DNA of 64,000 bases from Linyphia triangularis (GCA_963978545.1 OZ021725.1:86660305-86724304), one strand, 5' to 3'; numbered from the stretch's first letter, positions 34,584 to 46,057 are shown. The notes: generated by a model not told the origin, from the letters alone. Program-made: numbers and translations.

Positions 34584-34629
<46 letters not shown>
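34584..34629. repeat. (AT)n microsatellite
   Basis: Uninterrupted alternating TA of about 46 bp, followed by an ACACACATACAC tail. Confidence 0.95.
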
Positions 34630-34638
<9 letters not shown>

Positions 34639-34954
34639 ACTAGCTGAATACCCGTGCTGAGCTACGAAATTTTATCATGTGCATTTTAGTAATCAAAAGA
34701 CATTCATGTGTTCTACACTTCAGACATTTGCTTCCACTTCATTCCCAGCAAATTGATTTATCAAAATAGGAATTTTCCTTAGTTGACATTTTTTCCAAAA
34801 TTTATAATTGTTAATACAATGGAAATGAGACATTTGAATATCCTTCGTTTAGAACGTTTAACCCCATTTGGATCCTTTTTAATTAGTTAATCGAGATGCA
34901 TCGACATTTCAAAACGCCTTCTATATTTTATCCAAAATTGGGGATAGATTGGCT

Positions 34955-35042
34955 AGCATTGTTTCCAACGACCGATTTACAACATTTACACATCGGGATT
35001 GGCCTATGTCTGGAAAAATTGGCCAGCGGCTTCTGTGATACT
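34955..35042. repeat. Diverged right end of the 9642-14185 TIR family
   Basis: Words ACATCGGGATTGGCC and AAAATTGGCCAGCGG match the right subterminal array at 14125-14165, and the end GATACTAGGGA resembles GCTACTTGGGTA. It shows the family has other members. The opposite end was not found nearby. Confidence 0.45.
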
Positions 35043-35684
35043 AGGGACCTCTGAAATCAGACTTCAACTCATTTCCTTGTCACCCACAAGCTTGTGTAAA
35101 GAAAGAAGACAAGAAGTGAATGGCGCTGACGCCAAAGACGTTAGGACAAAAAAAAAAATCTATAATGCCCGACTTTTCTACAAAAATTTCCTTCAAAGTG
35201 CATCACTGGGATAGAAAGCTCCAGAAAAAAGTGAACGAAATGATAAAAGCATGTTTTTAAAAAAAAAAAAAATGTAAGAAATAACGTTAGTACCCATTTT
35301 ACAGAAAAATCATTGTTTTTTTTACAAAAAATTTTACTTTTGAGTATTTTTAATTATTAATATATATTTTTTAAATGCATCGAATAATAATGTTCTCTGT
35401 TATACTACCCTTTCACTATACATCGCAAATAATTGCCTTTCAAACATATAACGTTTAGAAATTTAAAAATTTTTTGGGAAAATAAATATATTTTATGTTT
35501 TCTTCAAACTTTGAGGTGAATGCGTGATCGGAAGATTTTTTTTTTTTTTTTTAAATATTTGTACATTTTTTCTCATCAAGATTTGTAACAACTTTTTTCA
35601 CTTCATGCGTTTCAAAAATAAATTCTTTTCTTTTCGAACCACCCTAATAGACACACGTACATATATATACACACCACATACATA

Positions 35685-36056
35685 CAGTAGAGTCCTGATT
35701 ACCCTAGTTAATGTGGACCAAGACCATCTCGGATAACCGAAAAACTAGGTTAAAGCGAAAATTAAAAATAAAATAAATCGTATCGGTTTAAATGTATGTT
35801 TTGACAAGTGCAAATGTTATACTATAGGTAAACCACATGCAATTAATAATATATAGTAATGCTTAAAAAGTTCTCTTACTTAAGCCTTAAGACCTTGAGC
35901 GACGCGATAGGAGGATCAGTGTCATACAGTGAAAAGGAATGTAAACTGTTTGACAAAGGAAAATATCAGGGGTAAAAAGAAATTAAAGAAATATTATCTG
36001 GCTCGGTTAAAGCGGAAACTCGCATAACAGGGGCTCGGATAATCGGGGTTTTACTG
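35685..36056. mobile_element. pogo/Tigger-like MITE (372 bp)
   Basis: Left end CAGTAGAGTCCTGATTACC and right end GGATAATCGGGGTTTTACTG, imperfect inverted repeats, with TA on both sides (35683-35684, 36057-36058). Inner words AACTAGGTTAAAGCGAAAAT and GGTTAAAGCGGAAACTCG form a second inner pair. No ORF. Confidence 0.75.
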
Positions 36057-36059
36057 TAT

Positions 36060-37280
36060 ATATATAAATTTTACTGCCTAGAAAGCATAGACACAGTTTT
36101 CTGTTATATCTTTTTAAAAACAATTTTAATTAAGACAACAAACAACGAGAAGATTCTTTTTATCATCCTCAAAATAAATTTCTTAACAATACTTAAAGAA
36201 GTCTCTCAGCACTCGTTGAAATTTGTTAAAAATAATCAGCTACCTTTTGTGTTTTAATGATGACTCAATTCCAACACGCAATAGCTATATTTTTATTCTA
36301 CCTTTTTTGCTTTTGCACAGAAAACAATGATCTTAACACAAAATTCGGAGGTGTTATTCGTATGTCCATATTGCACTCACTGAAAAAAAAGCTTTTGTGA
36401 AAATAATTTTTATTTATTACTTGTGACATAAAATATTTAAAAAAAAAAAAAGCGAAAAAAAAAGTTAAACAAGTGTCAAAAACAAAAATGCCCAGTAAAA
36501 AACGAAGGGGAAAAAAAGGTCCTTTCGGTAGTATTAGAATTGCATACAGAATTAAAGTTCGGTACACAAATTCTATATACAGTTCTAATGCTACAGAAAA
36601 GAGTTTTATGCAAAAACATAAGTACCAAGTCAAATCAATGTTATTAATATTTTTGTTTCAGTGTAGTAACTAAGCAAGGCTATTTAATTACATAGAAATT
36701 TGAGCTACAACTTTTAACAAGGCAGTTTTAAGAAATGTTTTAAAGAAAAAGCACAAACCATTGGAACAATGGCAATGGAGCAGCCATATAAAGGCCTATT
36801 CAATTCCTCCTCTAGTATCGAATATCGGAAATAACTCCCTGAAGCATCCCCGTGTTAGATTTCAAATCGGAGGGAGCAAATTAATGGCGACTGGAATATC
36901 CGATATCGGGGCCAAACCACAGCGGAAAAGTTTTGTTGTTCCCGGGACGAACTTACTATCGCTTCCGATGTCAATCCTAAGGACAGCAGACGAAGGAGAA
37001 CGTCCTCATAACTTTTCACTATTTGGGATTACGTCACAAAAAGGACATCTACAGAGAGCGACTGTTGGTCATACGCTTGCGACTTCATCAACAGGGCAGA
37101 AGGTGAAATCTAATAAAGGAGCGACGTGAAAGATTACTGTAATATCCCTAGGTTTGTCATGACAAAGGATTCCATCTGAATGGACTAAAAGAGGATGGAA
37201 CGCGATTGCGTTTCGTTTTAGAAACAACTAAACCAGGAAGTCCAACAAGCTAGAATGGACATGAAGTCGACATCAATCGT
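36060..37280. other. Intergenic with a GC-richer island at 36.8-37.1 kb
   Basis: An open frame of 122 codons at 36761-37129 (plus) lies in this island but resembles no known family, and its composition suggests noncoding DNA. Otherwise AT-rich with nothing recognised. Confidence 0.4.
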
Positions 37281-37285
37281 TGTCC

Positions 37286-37945
37286 GAGAAGTAACTGCAA
37301 TTTTTGGACCCCATCGAACATCATTCTGAATTTTTTTATAGAAATTGTAGAAAAGTGAGTCGATTACGAATCCACTGGTCTGCCGCGACAAAAATGGCCG
37401 AAACTGATCAAAAATCGACTTAGAGTGAGTTGGACTAAAATCCGATTGCCAAATATGTCATAACTTACCAAAAAGAGAACAAGCTTTTTCGTTTGGCAAC
37501 CCACTGCATTTTGATTTTCAATGCGAAAAAGCGCAAACGATTTCTGATCTCTGACTCGGAGAACATGTATCTTTTAAAAGTAAGCCAAATTGGCGACTTC
37601 AGTTACGTCATCAGTGACGTAATGTTTTTTGCCAATTTGGTTCATTTGTGAAAGAATCAAGTAAGCCATAGCCACACATCCGAATCGTCTGCAACCTTCT
37701 TAATTGAAAATTAAAGAGTGAGGATTACCAAATAAAAAAATTAAAAAAATGCTCATTATGTGGCAAGTTATGGAGCTTCTGGCAATTGGATTTAGTTCAA
37801 CTTATTAAAAGTCGATTTTTGACCAGTTTCGGCCATTTTTGCCACGACAGACTAGGAGATTCGTAATCTACTCACTTTTCTACAATTTCTATAAAAAAAA
37901 TTCAGAATAATGTTCAATGGGGTCCAAATATTGCAGTCGCCTCTC
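37286..37945. mobile_element. Snapback (fold-back) element, copy 2
   Basis: Arms of about 210 bp share GGACCCCATCGAACATC, ATTACGAATCCAC and AAAATGGCCGAAACTGATC with copy 1 and with each other in inverse. A second inner palindrome, AAGCCAAATTGGCGAC near 37583 against TTTTTTGCCAATTTGG near 37625, encloses a perfect-looking ACGTCATCAGTGACGT (about 37604-37619). Left end GAGAAGTAACTGC has decayed from GAGAGGCGACTGC. Confidence 0.75.
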
Positions 37946-38228
37946 AGTCCATCGTGTCTATTGATTACTTTTCTCTATCGCAGCGTTTGATAGGCAACGT
38001 TTGGGATACGAACACCTATAGGACTGAATCTTCAGTTAGACAAGCAATATACAAGGATGCAAATCTAGAGTTATATACTTTGCTTCTAGGCAGCAACTAA
38101 ATCCACATGATCCTACAGAAGCGAACGTCTAGTCTTTATCTGGGATTTTTCTTTGTCTAAGAGCTACACGCACCGATCCCTAACACGCTCTGGTAGCTTA
38201 TAAGCGGTTTCTTCTCTACAATACGATG

Positions 38229-38352
38229 AAGTCACCTTAAGAACCAATTAAGATGAAGCCAATCAATACTCCTCTTCATAATGCTATGTAATAGATTGCT
38301 CATTGTTACGAACAAATTTTAACTAGTTGGGGGTGGGGAGAGTTGTTAATAT
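38229..38352 (-). repeat. Dispersed repeat R, first part, interrupted by LTR B
   Basis: Minus-strand words CAACTAGTTAAAATTTG, GTAACAATG and ATAGCATTATGAAG align with copies at 49200-49300 and 56112-57010. The repeat continues at 39031-39125 on the far side of LTR B. Confidence 0.7.
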
Positions 38353-39030
38353 TGTTGCGTGGATGGGTTCGAAAGACTTGAAGCCAAAGCAGATCAAAAC
38401 TTGCAGAAATTTATTCCGATATAACTCTTCGTATATTCTCTTATAACTCCAGAACTTCTCATTCTAATAGACTCAATACAGCTCTTTACACAACAATAGA
38501 GCACAAAACAACAGTTAAAAACTTGATACACAACTGCTAAATAGCTACAAAAGACAATGCAATACAGTTCACTTTCGGAACTCTCTGAATCCTCGCTGAG
38601 AGACAGTTAACTCAGCAACTCAACTAACTCACTCTCTTGGTCGGCCTTATATAGAAAGGCGAATCTTCGCAAAACTTCCAGAGATAGAAATTCGGAGAAC
38701 TTTCCAGATCGCAGTCGAAAAGCCCTATACAGGTGCATGGGGACCGAAAATGTCGCCAAATGGTCGCCAAGTAATTTGGCGACAAAAATTAGTCGCCAAA
38801 ACCGTCGCCAACTTGGCGAGATTGCCATTAACCATAATGTTAAATAGCCTGCCCCTTGTAAAACTCGATTCTCAGCATTATCTCTGTAAAACTCATTTTC
38901 AAGCATTAAGAGACACATTGCAGGAAAGCAAAGTAAACTCTTGCACTGCCTTATGCGAAATGTACATAAATATTCCTTTTTACATAATTAATACTAAGAA
39001 ATATTTACAACTATACAGAAATTCGTCACA
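38353..39030 (-). mobile_element. Solo LTR B
   Basis: Same family as 33046-33846 in reverse: minus-strand start TGTGACGAATTTCTG, end CGCAACA, flanked by ATAT (38349-38352, 39031-39034). TTGGCGA cluster at 38750-38825, shorter than in copy A, which accounts for part of the length difference (678 against 801 bp). Inserted in dispersed repeat R. Confidence 0.85.
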
Positions 39031-39125
39031 ATATATATCTATATGATGATTGTTAAGCCTTCTTCTGATTCAAGTCAATAACCAGAGCATGCACTATCCA
39101 GGAGTTGTAGAGAGAGATCAATGGT
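39031..39125 (-). repeat. Dispersed repeat R, second part
   Basis: Minus-strand CTACAACTCCTGGATAG, TTATTGACTTGAA and GAAGGCTTAACAATC align with 49120-49190 and 56050-56095. Confidence 0.7.
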
Positions 39126-39129
39126 TAGA

Positions 39130-40775
39130 CGAGAGCAAAACTGCGCGTGAACACCATAACTTCAAGACCAAGCCTCATTAGTCCAAATGTCAAGATACGC
39201 CATCTTCCTGAAGAGGAATAACGCCACATCTGCGTCTCTAAATGGGAGGACACTCTCTACAAACAGTATGACAATCGACCCCAAAAAGACAGGTTAAAAT
39301 CGCCCTAACACCTACTCATTTCTCAATACAGAGTTCGTAGCGCACATTCGAATCGAATCCCGCGTACCATCGCTTACTAGACACAGATGCGGGTCTCCAT
39401 CCGAGCCATGAGTTCAGCAAGGATTAGTGAAACTCGCCAAGAAAATGCCCGTCTTCTTGCCTATGTGTCCTCAAACAAAGGCTGTGCAGGGCGAGTTAAG
39501 AGATGCCTGCTCTCCGTTATTGCGTAGCCTCGTGTCGCTTCTCTTAAAATGATGCGGAAGAGGAAGGGAAATGATACGGAAGTGATGGGATGGAGAAACT
39601 AGAGTCGACAGGATGATCCATCACTTTCAAGGAATGTAATATGGAAGGAGTGGTGGCCAATTGCAAGAATTTTGGGACAGTTTTCTTTCTTTCTTTCTTT
39701 CTGTTCGGACTTGCCAGGGATGTCAATTGATAGGAGAGGGTTGATATCAGAGTCGGCAGAAACCTTTCCCGATTGGACGATAGCCTGATCAGAATGATTG
39801 TTTTAGAGAATGGAGATGACGGGATAAAAATCGGAGAGAATGATTTGAATATATTGCGTATTAGATTTTTAAATTAACAAAGTAGCTATTGATTTTAAGT
39901 TTATTAAAAAAAAAAACCTTACGTAGTCGTAAATAAAATATTTTTTATTAGCTACTCTTCCACTGTGAGGAGAATGCTGTATAAGTTGTATGAGCACTAA
40001 ATATGCTACTAAAATTTCAAATTCTCACCAGAATTTTGGTGGAAGGTATATAGAAAATACTTGGAAAAGACATTACAAGTACGATATTGATTAAAATTGC
40101 CATTTTTTTTATCTATTAATAATTCAAGGAAAAGCAACATTTGTCAATGGAAAATACCTTCTAAACATGCAAGATTTTGATATAAACATCATTATGTTTC
40201 ATAGTAGCTGCAGACATAAATGTCAAATTTGAACATTACGGTACGATCCGTTTTACATCCGATATTGTGCTTACATTGACAATCACTTGCAATAATTTGA
40301 CATATACTTTTTCTCACTTATTCTTTTGCCTTTTGTCCGTAATTTTTTTTTGCATCACTTTATATTTCATATCAGGTAATGAATCCAATTTTGAAACAGA
40401 GACGCATGTCAGTATTTTTCGCATTCATGCTCAGATATTTCTACCGTAACTCATAAAGTAATAAACTTTAATCGGAGATTAAAATTCTTAAAATCAAAAT
40501 TTTTCATTTAAAAAATTTTTAAGCTTTAATGATCTGCTTCCAAGGTACATATAGTATACCGAAATATACTTTCTGTGTTATATGAATGCCCATAAAATAT
40601 GTATACATATGTTTGTGGATGACTCACTCCTAACAAACACATCAAACTAACAAGCCTTTTAAAAACCAAGTACCTACTGTCCGAAAGGGGACTACAAGTT
40701 TAAATATCTCATTGGACATCATTATGGGCTTTTTTCGAGTAAGAGAATTACAGGTTATTATGAATATACTTGTCT
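39130..40775. other. Intergenic, GC-richer at 39.3-39.6 kb
   Basis: The plus strand near 39405-39460 reads SSARISETRQENARLLAY in one frame; stops and shifts on either side leave no gene. A TTTC microsatellite lies at about 39681-39703. Confidence 0.4.
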
Positions 40776-40782
40776 TCCGAAG

Positions 40783-40925
40783 AGAAAAATGGCCGAAACT
40801 GATCAAAAATAGACTTTGAATGACTAAATTCGAGTGCCTAATATGACAAAACTTTCCAACTAATGAGCATTCTTGTTTATTTGGTAAATCCAGCTTTCGT
40901 TAATTTTCAACACGGAAGGGTACAG
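40783..40925 (+). repeat. Half copy of the snapback element family
   Basis: AAAATGGCCGAAACTGATC onward and TAATGAGCATTCTTGTTTAT match the left arms at 34100 and 37395. Only one arm is present. Confidence 0.6.
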
Positions 40926-40934
40926 ACGAGATCG

Positions 40935-41125
40935 CACAGACCCTCTTTGTTCAGTTTTTACAACAAATGGCTGCCACATTCCAACAATGTAACTAATTTT
41001 CCAAATCGATGTATTTAAAATTCCGTACCTGTCTACCCAACAGGATACTTGTATCTTCTTTCTGTCTCTCACTATTTAGCACACATGTCATTTCAAAGTT
41101 AAGGTCCTCCTGAAAGGACTCTCTA
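40935..41125 (+). repeat. Right-end fragment of the mariner-type element at 18797-19322
   Basis: TGTAACTAATTTTCCAAATC, CCTACCTGTC-like and TTCTGTCTCTCACT words match 19188-19275, and CCTGAAAGGAC matches the terminus at 19308-19318. Confidence 0.6.
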
Positions 41126-41984
41126 AGAATCGGAAAGGGTTCTGCATTAAGCTTTCATTCTATCACAAGAGACACAAGGTACACCATAGTAAAACTCCCA
41201 ATCCCTCCCTTAAAAAAAATTAAAATTCGAGTCAGCTTTTCCAGCTGAGTTTGACTTCAACTTGATCAGCAACTCCATCACAGAGAAAATCGCTCTCCAT
41301 CATCTTATCTCCAGAAGATAATCGAATTCTTGCCATGAAAATCCCATCTATTTTTCACCCCTAGGGGGCCTTAGCCCCCCCCCCCCCCTCAAGCAGCGCA
41401 ACTTCTCTTTTTTAATGAGACTTCTAGTCAGACAAAAACAACCCTCCTCAATAGACAAGGGAATACAACCCAGTAACAAAAATGTCCTCTTTGACTGGGA
41501 CATAGAATTGGGTCTCCGGAAAGAGAGATGCTCACAATCCCAACTAAAGGAAATGAGCTATATCTCGTAGGAGGAAGAATTGCAAGGTGAATTTATTGTT
41601 CGTTTTTAGATAGTTGGCGGGGAGCTTATTAATATGGTTAAGAGAAAGTTCTAGTGCCGGGGTCACGATGCCGGGATTGCATTGAATAAGACACCTGATA
41701 GTATGTCTGATCAGAAGGTTGGTTTGTTGTTATGGTTAAATCATAGGATGGCTCTTGATAACCAAAGAATTATTTAATTAAACTCCTAACTTCGTTACAT
41801 TGCATTACTTTTCTAAGCTACTAAACTAAATAACATTATTAAAAGAGTCCAACAAGTGCTGAGGACTTGGGTACAGGGGGTTATGCGGCAGCATGTCTGG
41901 TACAAATGAATTTAAAATAACAGAGTGTAAAATGGATGTTTCTTCAACCAGAATCAGATTGGAATGTGAAAAAGGCTATATTCT

Positions 41985-42265
41985 ATTGGTTGATTCAAAT
42001 AGTTGGCGTTGGTTTGGTAGACAGTTGCCATATCCCGTACAGGTTGGAGCGATTTGCGAGAAACTTGCAAAACTGGTTTCGGCTGCTGCGTTTCAAGCCA
42101 AGTTGTTTCAGATGTAGTGACGTCACAATCAATTCGAGCCGAATGAATCGTTTTTCTCGCCAAAACTAACAAGCAAACAAACTTAAGTTGCAAGTTAAAA
42201 AAGGAAAAAAGCGCAGTGAGCAGAAATGTTTGCGTGTATGGCCTTTTCGAAACAATTAGAATTAA
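41985..42265 (+). repeat. Dispersed repeat family Q, copy 2
   Basis: Reverse-complement match to 7760-8000, with TGACGTCA at 42118-42125. Chance open frames of 74-124 codons on both strands here are inside the repeat and are not genes. Confidence 0.7.
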
Positions 42266-42269
42266 AGAA

Positions 42270-43370
42270 AAAAAAAAAAAAACTTTTCGAAGGTCCTTTA
42301 AAATATTATTTAGGTCCTGAAAAGTCATTGATTTTCATTCTGCGACTTTAGTGGAAACCCTGTTTAAATTGGTACACTATATATTAATTTTGGTTTAGTA
42401 TAAAGGGAGAAATAAGGATCGTCACAAAAAAAGTGCTTCAATATTATACAAGATTTAAGCTTTAAGGAAGTCCGAGTATTGAAATAGGTTAAGCTCCGTA
42501 TAGAAATAAATTGTTTAGTTATCTAACTAAATGATCCTTGTAAATATCATTCAAGTAACCACAATACAGAGATTACGCACATATATCTAAAACTAGATAA
42601 TTTATTCCCTTCTAATCAATCTACATTTTTAATAAGCTTTACGAAAAATGTAGAACAAGATTCATACAAAGCAGCCCAGTTGAGCTTTTGAAATTTTAAA
42701 AGAACCGTTATTTCGAGAAATTTCTTGATTTAAATCCATACCGTCGCTTAAAAGTTCAATTATCCATTATTTTACATGTCCGGATATTTGAAAAGAGATT
42801 ATACACGCGAGAACATTTTGAACAAAATAGCCCCCCCCCCCCCTCCACTCCTCAGAGTTAATTAAATTTTAATTGGACGCATTAATTGGAGTACCTAGAA
42901 CCGTTTCGAATTTAACGAACAGAAAAGCCACTGGTAATTAAATCTCTTAAAAGTCCCGAGAAAATATTTCCATTCCCGTGAGATTTCAAATGCTTGGCGA
43001 ATTCCAGCTTAGCTTATTTTAAACACCTTTAGTTTCGAATCCGATTTCTGTTTATTAAATACAACCTTTTGTTAAGACATTAACAAAATGCATATCTGGA
43101 TTACGGATTCTAATTATTTTCATATTAAAAGTGCGTTTCAGATGACTGGAGATTTGAAAGGAGCTTTCGCGAGGTCGTTTCCAAAAAAATCGTTTTTAAG
43201 TCAAACAGTTGGATTCATTGTAACAAAGGATTTATAATCGACATTTTATCAGTCAACACAATTGAATGGATACATTTATTAATGTGTCTTCCGAAATCAG
43301 AGTAATATTCGAAATGAGTCGGGTACATTTTAAAAAAGCGTTTAAATTAGTAATATTTTGGAATACACCA
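42270..43370. other. Intergenic, nothing recognised
   Basis: AT-rich with one run of 13 C (42831-42843). Confidence 0.5.
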
Positions 43371-43374
43371 TTCA

Positions 43375-43425
43375 ATTTCGAGGCCTTTTTCGCGCGGAGG
43401 AACCAGCAACTCGAGACGCCCAAAA
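43375..43425 (+). repeat. Fragment of piggyBac-type MITE family P6
   Basis: CGAGGCCTTTTTCGCGCGGA and GGAACCAGCAACTCG match 52316-52350 almost exactly. Confidence 0.65.
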
Positions 43426-43878
43426 TAGAGTGTACAAACAAACCAAGCCAACCAATATCCGAGTTCCAGCACTGTTATGAGGAATAGAATAATTGTTTCC
43501 AGCGCTGTGTGGCTTCTCAAGGTAGTTACTTTGAAGGAGTCAATGTGAATTTTTAATTTTTCAATAAAAAATTAGAAAAAATCAGTCTTGTTACACCAAG
43601 GCGGAATAGTTTAAATTTTGGTCACTTTTGCAACTGTTGAACAGAACTGGGGTTACGATAAATCCTGTAGTTTGCAATGTACTGGTAAGCTACAAGGTTT
43701 TTCAAACCCAGTTTAACCATGGAGGTAGGAATAAGACAGGAGGCAGCGGTTAAAAATCTGAAGCCCTTAACTGTAACCTTCCGCCATCTTCTTTCAATCA
43801 AAATATTCGCCATACGGTATTCGCTTCTGTGTAGAACGTCCAATTAATTTATATATTTTAGGTATTATAATTGCTTAG

Positions 43879-43957
43879 AACAAAAGGGGGTCTTGTGTAG
43901 CCTATAACTGCACAAGTAGATACTCCAAGAAAATACCTGGAATCACACGTTTCATAG
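43879..43957 (+). CDS. Possible THAP-type zinc-finger N-terminal exon
   Basis: Between an acceptor-like TTGCTTAG and a strong donor GTAAGT, the plus strand reads NKRGSCVAYNCTSRYSKK then IPGITRFI. C-x4-C followed by N/S, R, K and a GITRFI end is the start of a THAP domain, a DNA-binding zinc finger found in transposase-derived and cellular proteins. An intron at this point is common in THAP genes. There is no ATG in frame before a stop, and I found no following exon with the W and second C-x2-H ligands. It may be a gene start with an upstream exon, or a transposon relic. It converges on the 497-residue gene downstream. Confidence 0.4.
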
Positions 43958-44440
43958 GTAAGTACTATTTTTATATTGATTTTTTCATGTGCTGGAATTC
44001 AGTTTCAGCAGTTGCTATATCATTCATTAGTCCTGATCATTTTTATTTTTAAAATGTAGAAGTATGTTAATGATTGAGTATATTATGAAATATTAAAAAT
44101 AAGGATTGTGTTAGACATTTTCAGTTGATTATAAATATATGATGAGTTTAACGGATACACCTCATGTAACATTTAGTAACAAAAGTAGCCCATCAAGTAA
44201 ATTTTGAAATTTTCGCATAAAAAAGATTCCTTTTAACCTGTGGTAATTAAAAATCTGCTAGCTTGAAACCTTTACGTTGGTTATTTCGTTAATTTTGTTT
44301 TGAGACTTGAACTAAGTTTTCTAATAGATAAAACCAGAAAGGGGAATATTTTTTTTATTACAATGAACAAATACAATACTAAATTCACCAAGACTGTTAT
44401 CATTAAATATCTTCATTTCGATAAACGTTCTATTCGTTGG

Positions 44441-45934
44441 CTAGTTGATCTTTATTCCCAGAAATGAGCGTACTATTTTTATAGAGCGTTTCTCAGAGCG
44501 TTTCATCTTTAATTTACACCAGCTACGAAGGACTGGTTTCTCAATAAGATCATTTATTGACTTTAAAAACGTAATCAGAAGAGAATTTTCTTCATCAATT
44601 TCTTCCTTTGCTTTGCTTGCTAGAAACTCTTGTTGAAAGTTACTAACAATCTCATCAGAGGACAAACGATGTTTAACAAGAACATTGAGTAAGTTCCATT
44701 CATATCTGTAAATTAACATTAAAATGACATCATTTCGGTAGTAGACTATTTCTTCTTTTTCTACAACAGTGGCATCTTGAAAAAGCAATGACATGCTCGC
44801 CATGTCTTTAGTCTTGAACAGGTTGGTTAAGAGAGGTCCGCAAATACATCTATCTAAAACCAATCTTTTATGCGGACCCATACCTTTTTTCCAAAATTGG
44901 CCAAAAAGTTGCGTATAGTTCCAATCCCGATAGCCATCTGCTATCTTCAGAACAATTTTGTTTAATACGCAATCATAGTCATCCGCAGAAAGAAAGTCCC
45001 ACACACGATCAGACGTTTCAATGAAGAAGTCTTGCCAAGGCCAATCTAGTAAGCATTCTAAAATAGTTCGGGGATTGCGTACGAATACTCGGAATTGCTG
45101 TTCGTCGTTCATTTGAGATAGTAAAAAACACAGAACGTTAGAATATCTTTCGAGAACGTTGGTTGATGGACGAACTTGTGCCACATTATCCGCACACCTC
45201 ACTAAATATTCTTCTCTTTCCCTGGGTGTTAATTCCTGCAAGAGGAATTCAGTTGCTGTTTTGTTCGAGGCACGTGCTGCAAATTCGAATGAATATTGGT
45301 GGACAGCAGTCGTCGGAACAAGCCTAAACACATCCCGAAACCTTGACCTTTCCATTACATTGCCAAATGAAAGCAATTCTCCATTCATCTTATACGCCCA
45401 AAGACCTACTAATAATTCAAGATGTCCAAACTTTCCTGAATATATCATGTTACGATCTATGTTTTTAAGATTTTCAGGAATTTCATTCCATAATTCTGTA
45501 ACGATATTCTGCAAACAGTAAGTACAAGCCAGCCTATACCGTATGACAATATGCAAACTCTCATCTTGGATTAAAGCTTCTGCTGTCTTTTTGTAATCCA
45601 ATATGCCTTGCATTGTAAAATACAGCTCATTTGGCAAATGTAAAATACCAAAATAAAGGTTTTTATGGCTTTCTAACCAACTGAATATTTGCATTCCTAT
45701 TGGCTTAGTGCCACCTAAAACGCATTTTCTTAAAGCTTCCGGCAGTGAAAGATGCGATGCTTTTTCTAACACTACGTTTTCGATATCTTGCCATTTTTTT
45801 AATTTGTCACTACTAAAAAACGGGAACCAGAATATTAGAGCCCTAATATCAGCATGATTCCATAACAATGCAATGATTTTAACAAGAGCTATGTACTTGA
45901 GCGATGGTCTTAAAATGTAATCCATATTATTCAT
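44441..45934 (-). CDS. Uncharacterised 497-residue protein of a spider-type multicopy family
   Basis: Intact single-exon frame from ATG at 45934 to TAG at 44441. An in-frame TAA six codons upstream confirms this as the first possible ATG in the exon. No signal peptide, transmembrane segment or catalytic motif is visible. The sequence reads as all-helical with many Trp and Leu: HADIRALIFW near 27-36, YSNVLCFLLSQM near 264-275, LLDWPWQDFF near 295-304, and a basic tail (KLKMKRSEKR) near 474-483. From memory it resembles uncharacterised proteins of about 500-650 residues that are abundant in araneoid spider genomes, some labelled ankyrin-repeat-like; I cannot assign a function. AATAAA lies at 44354-44359, 82 bases past the stop, and another overlaps the stop codon region. 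Long intact frame in AT-rich repeat-filled DNA argues for selection. Confidence 0.88.
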   Translation of the reverse strand: MNNMDYILRPSLKYIALVKIIALLWNHADIRALIFWFPFFSSDKLKKWQDIENVVLEKASHLSLPEALRKCVLGGTKPIGMQIFSWLESHKNLYFGILHLPNELYFTMQGILDYKKTAEALIQDESLHIVIRYRLACTYCLQNIVTELWNEIPENLKNIDRNMIYSGKFGHLELLVGLWAYKMNGELLSFGNVMERSRFRDVFRLVPTTAVHQYSFEFAARASNKTATEFLLQELTPREREEYLVRCADNVAQVRPSTNVLERYSNVLCFLLSQMNDEQQFRVFVRNPRTILECLLDWPWQDFFIETSDRVWDFLSADDYDCVLNKIVLKIADGYRDWNYTQLFGQFWKKGMGPHKRLVLDRCICGPLLTNLFKTKDMASMSLLFQDATVVEKEEIVYYRNDVILMLIYRYEWNLLNVLVKHRLSSDEIVSNFQQEFLASKAKEEIDEENSLLITFLKSINDLIEKPVLRSWCKLKMKRSEKRSIKIVRSFLGIKIN

Positions 45935-46057
45935 TTCCTTAAAATACTTTTAGTTCGGACAAAGTTATTTATTAAAAGATAGAATTCTGTACGGATCGGA
46001 ACCGATTAAGCTGTCCAGCGGAGTTTCTTTACACTGTGTTTTGATTCCAAGATGTGC
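45935..46057 (-). other. Probable 5' UTR of the 497-residue gene with an upstream splice acceptor
   Basis: The minus strand shows TTGTCTTTTCAG ending at 46058, a good acceptor, with the exon continuing into the ATG. All frames before the ATG have stops. This suggests a noncoding first exon further upstream, not located. Confidence 0.45.

Noticed and set aside
36298..36633. 111-codon Phe-rich minus-strand frame
   Set aside because: Produced by poly-A tracts read as Phe; no family.
39330..39540. Helitron-type N-terminal coding relic (ARISETRQENARLL)
   Set aside because: One short suggestive peptide with stops around it; no helicase or Rep motif nearby and no Helitron end.
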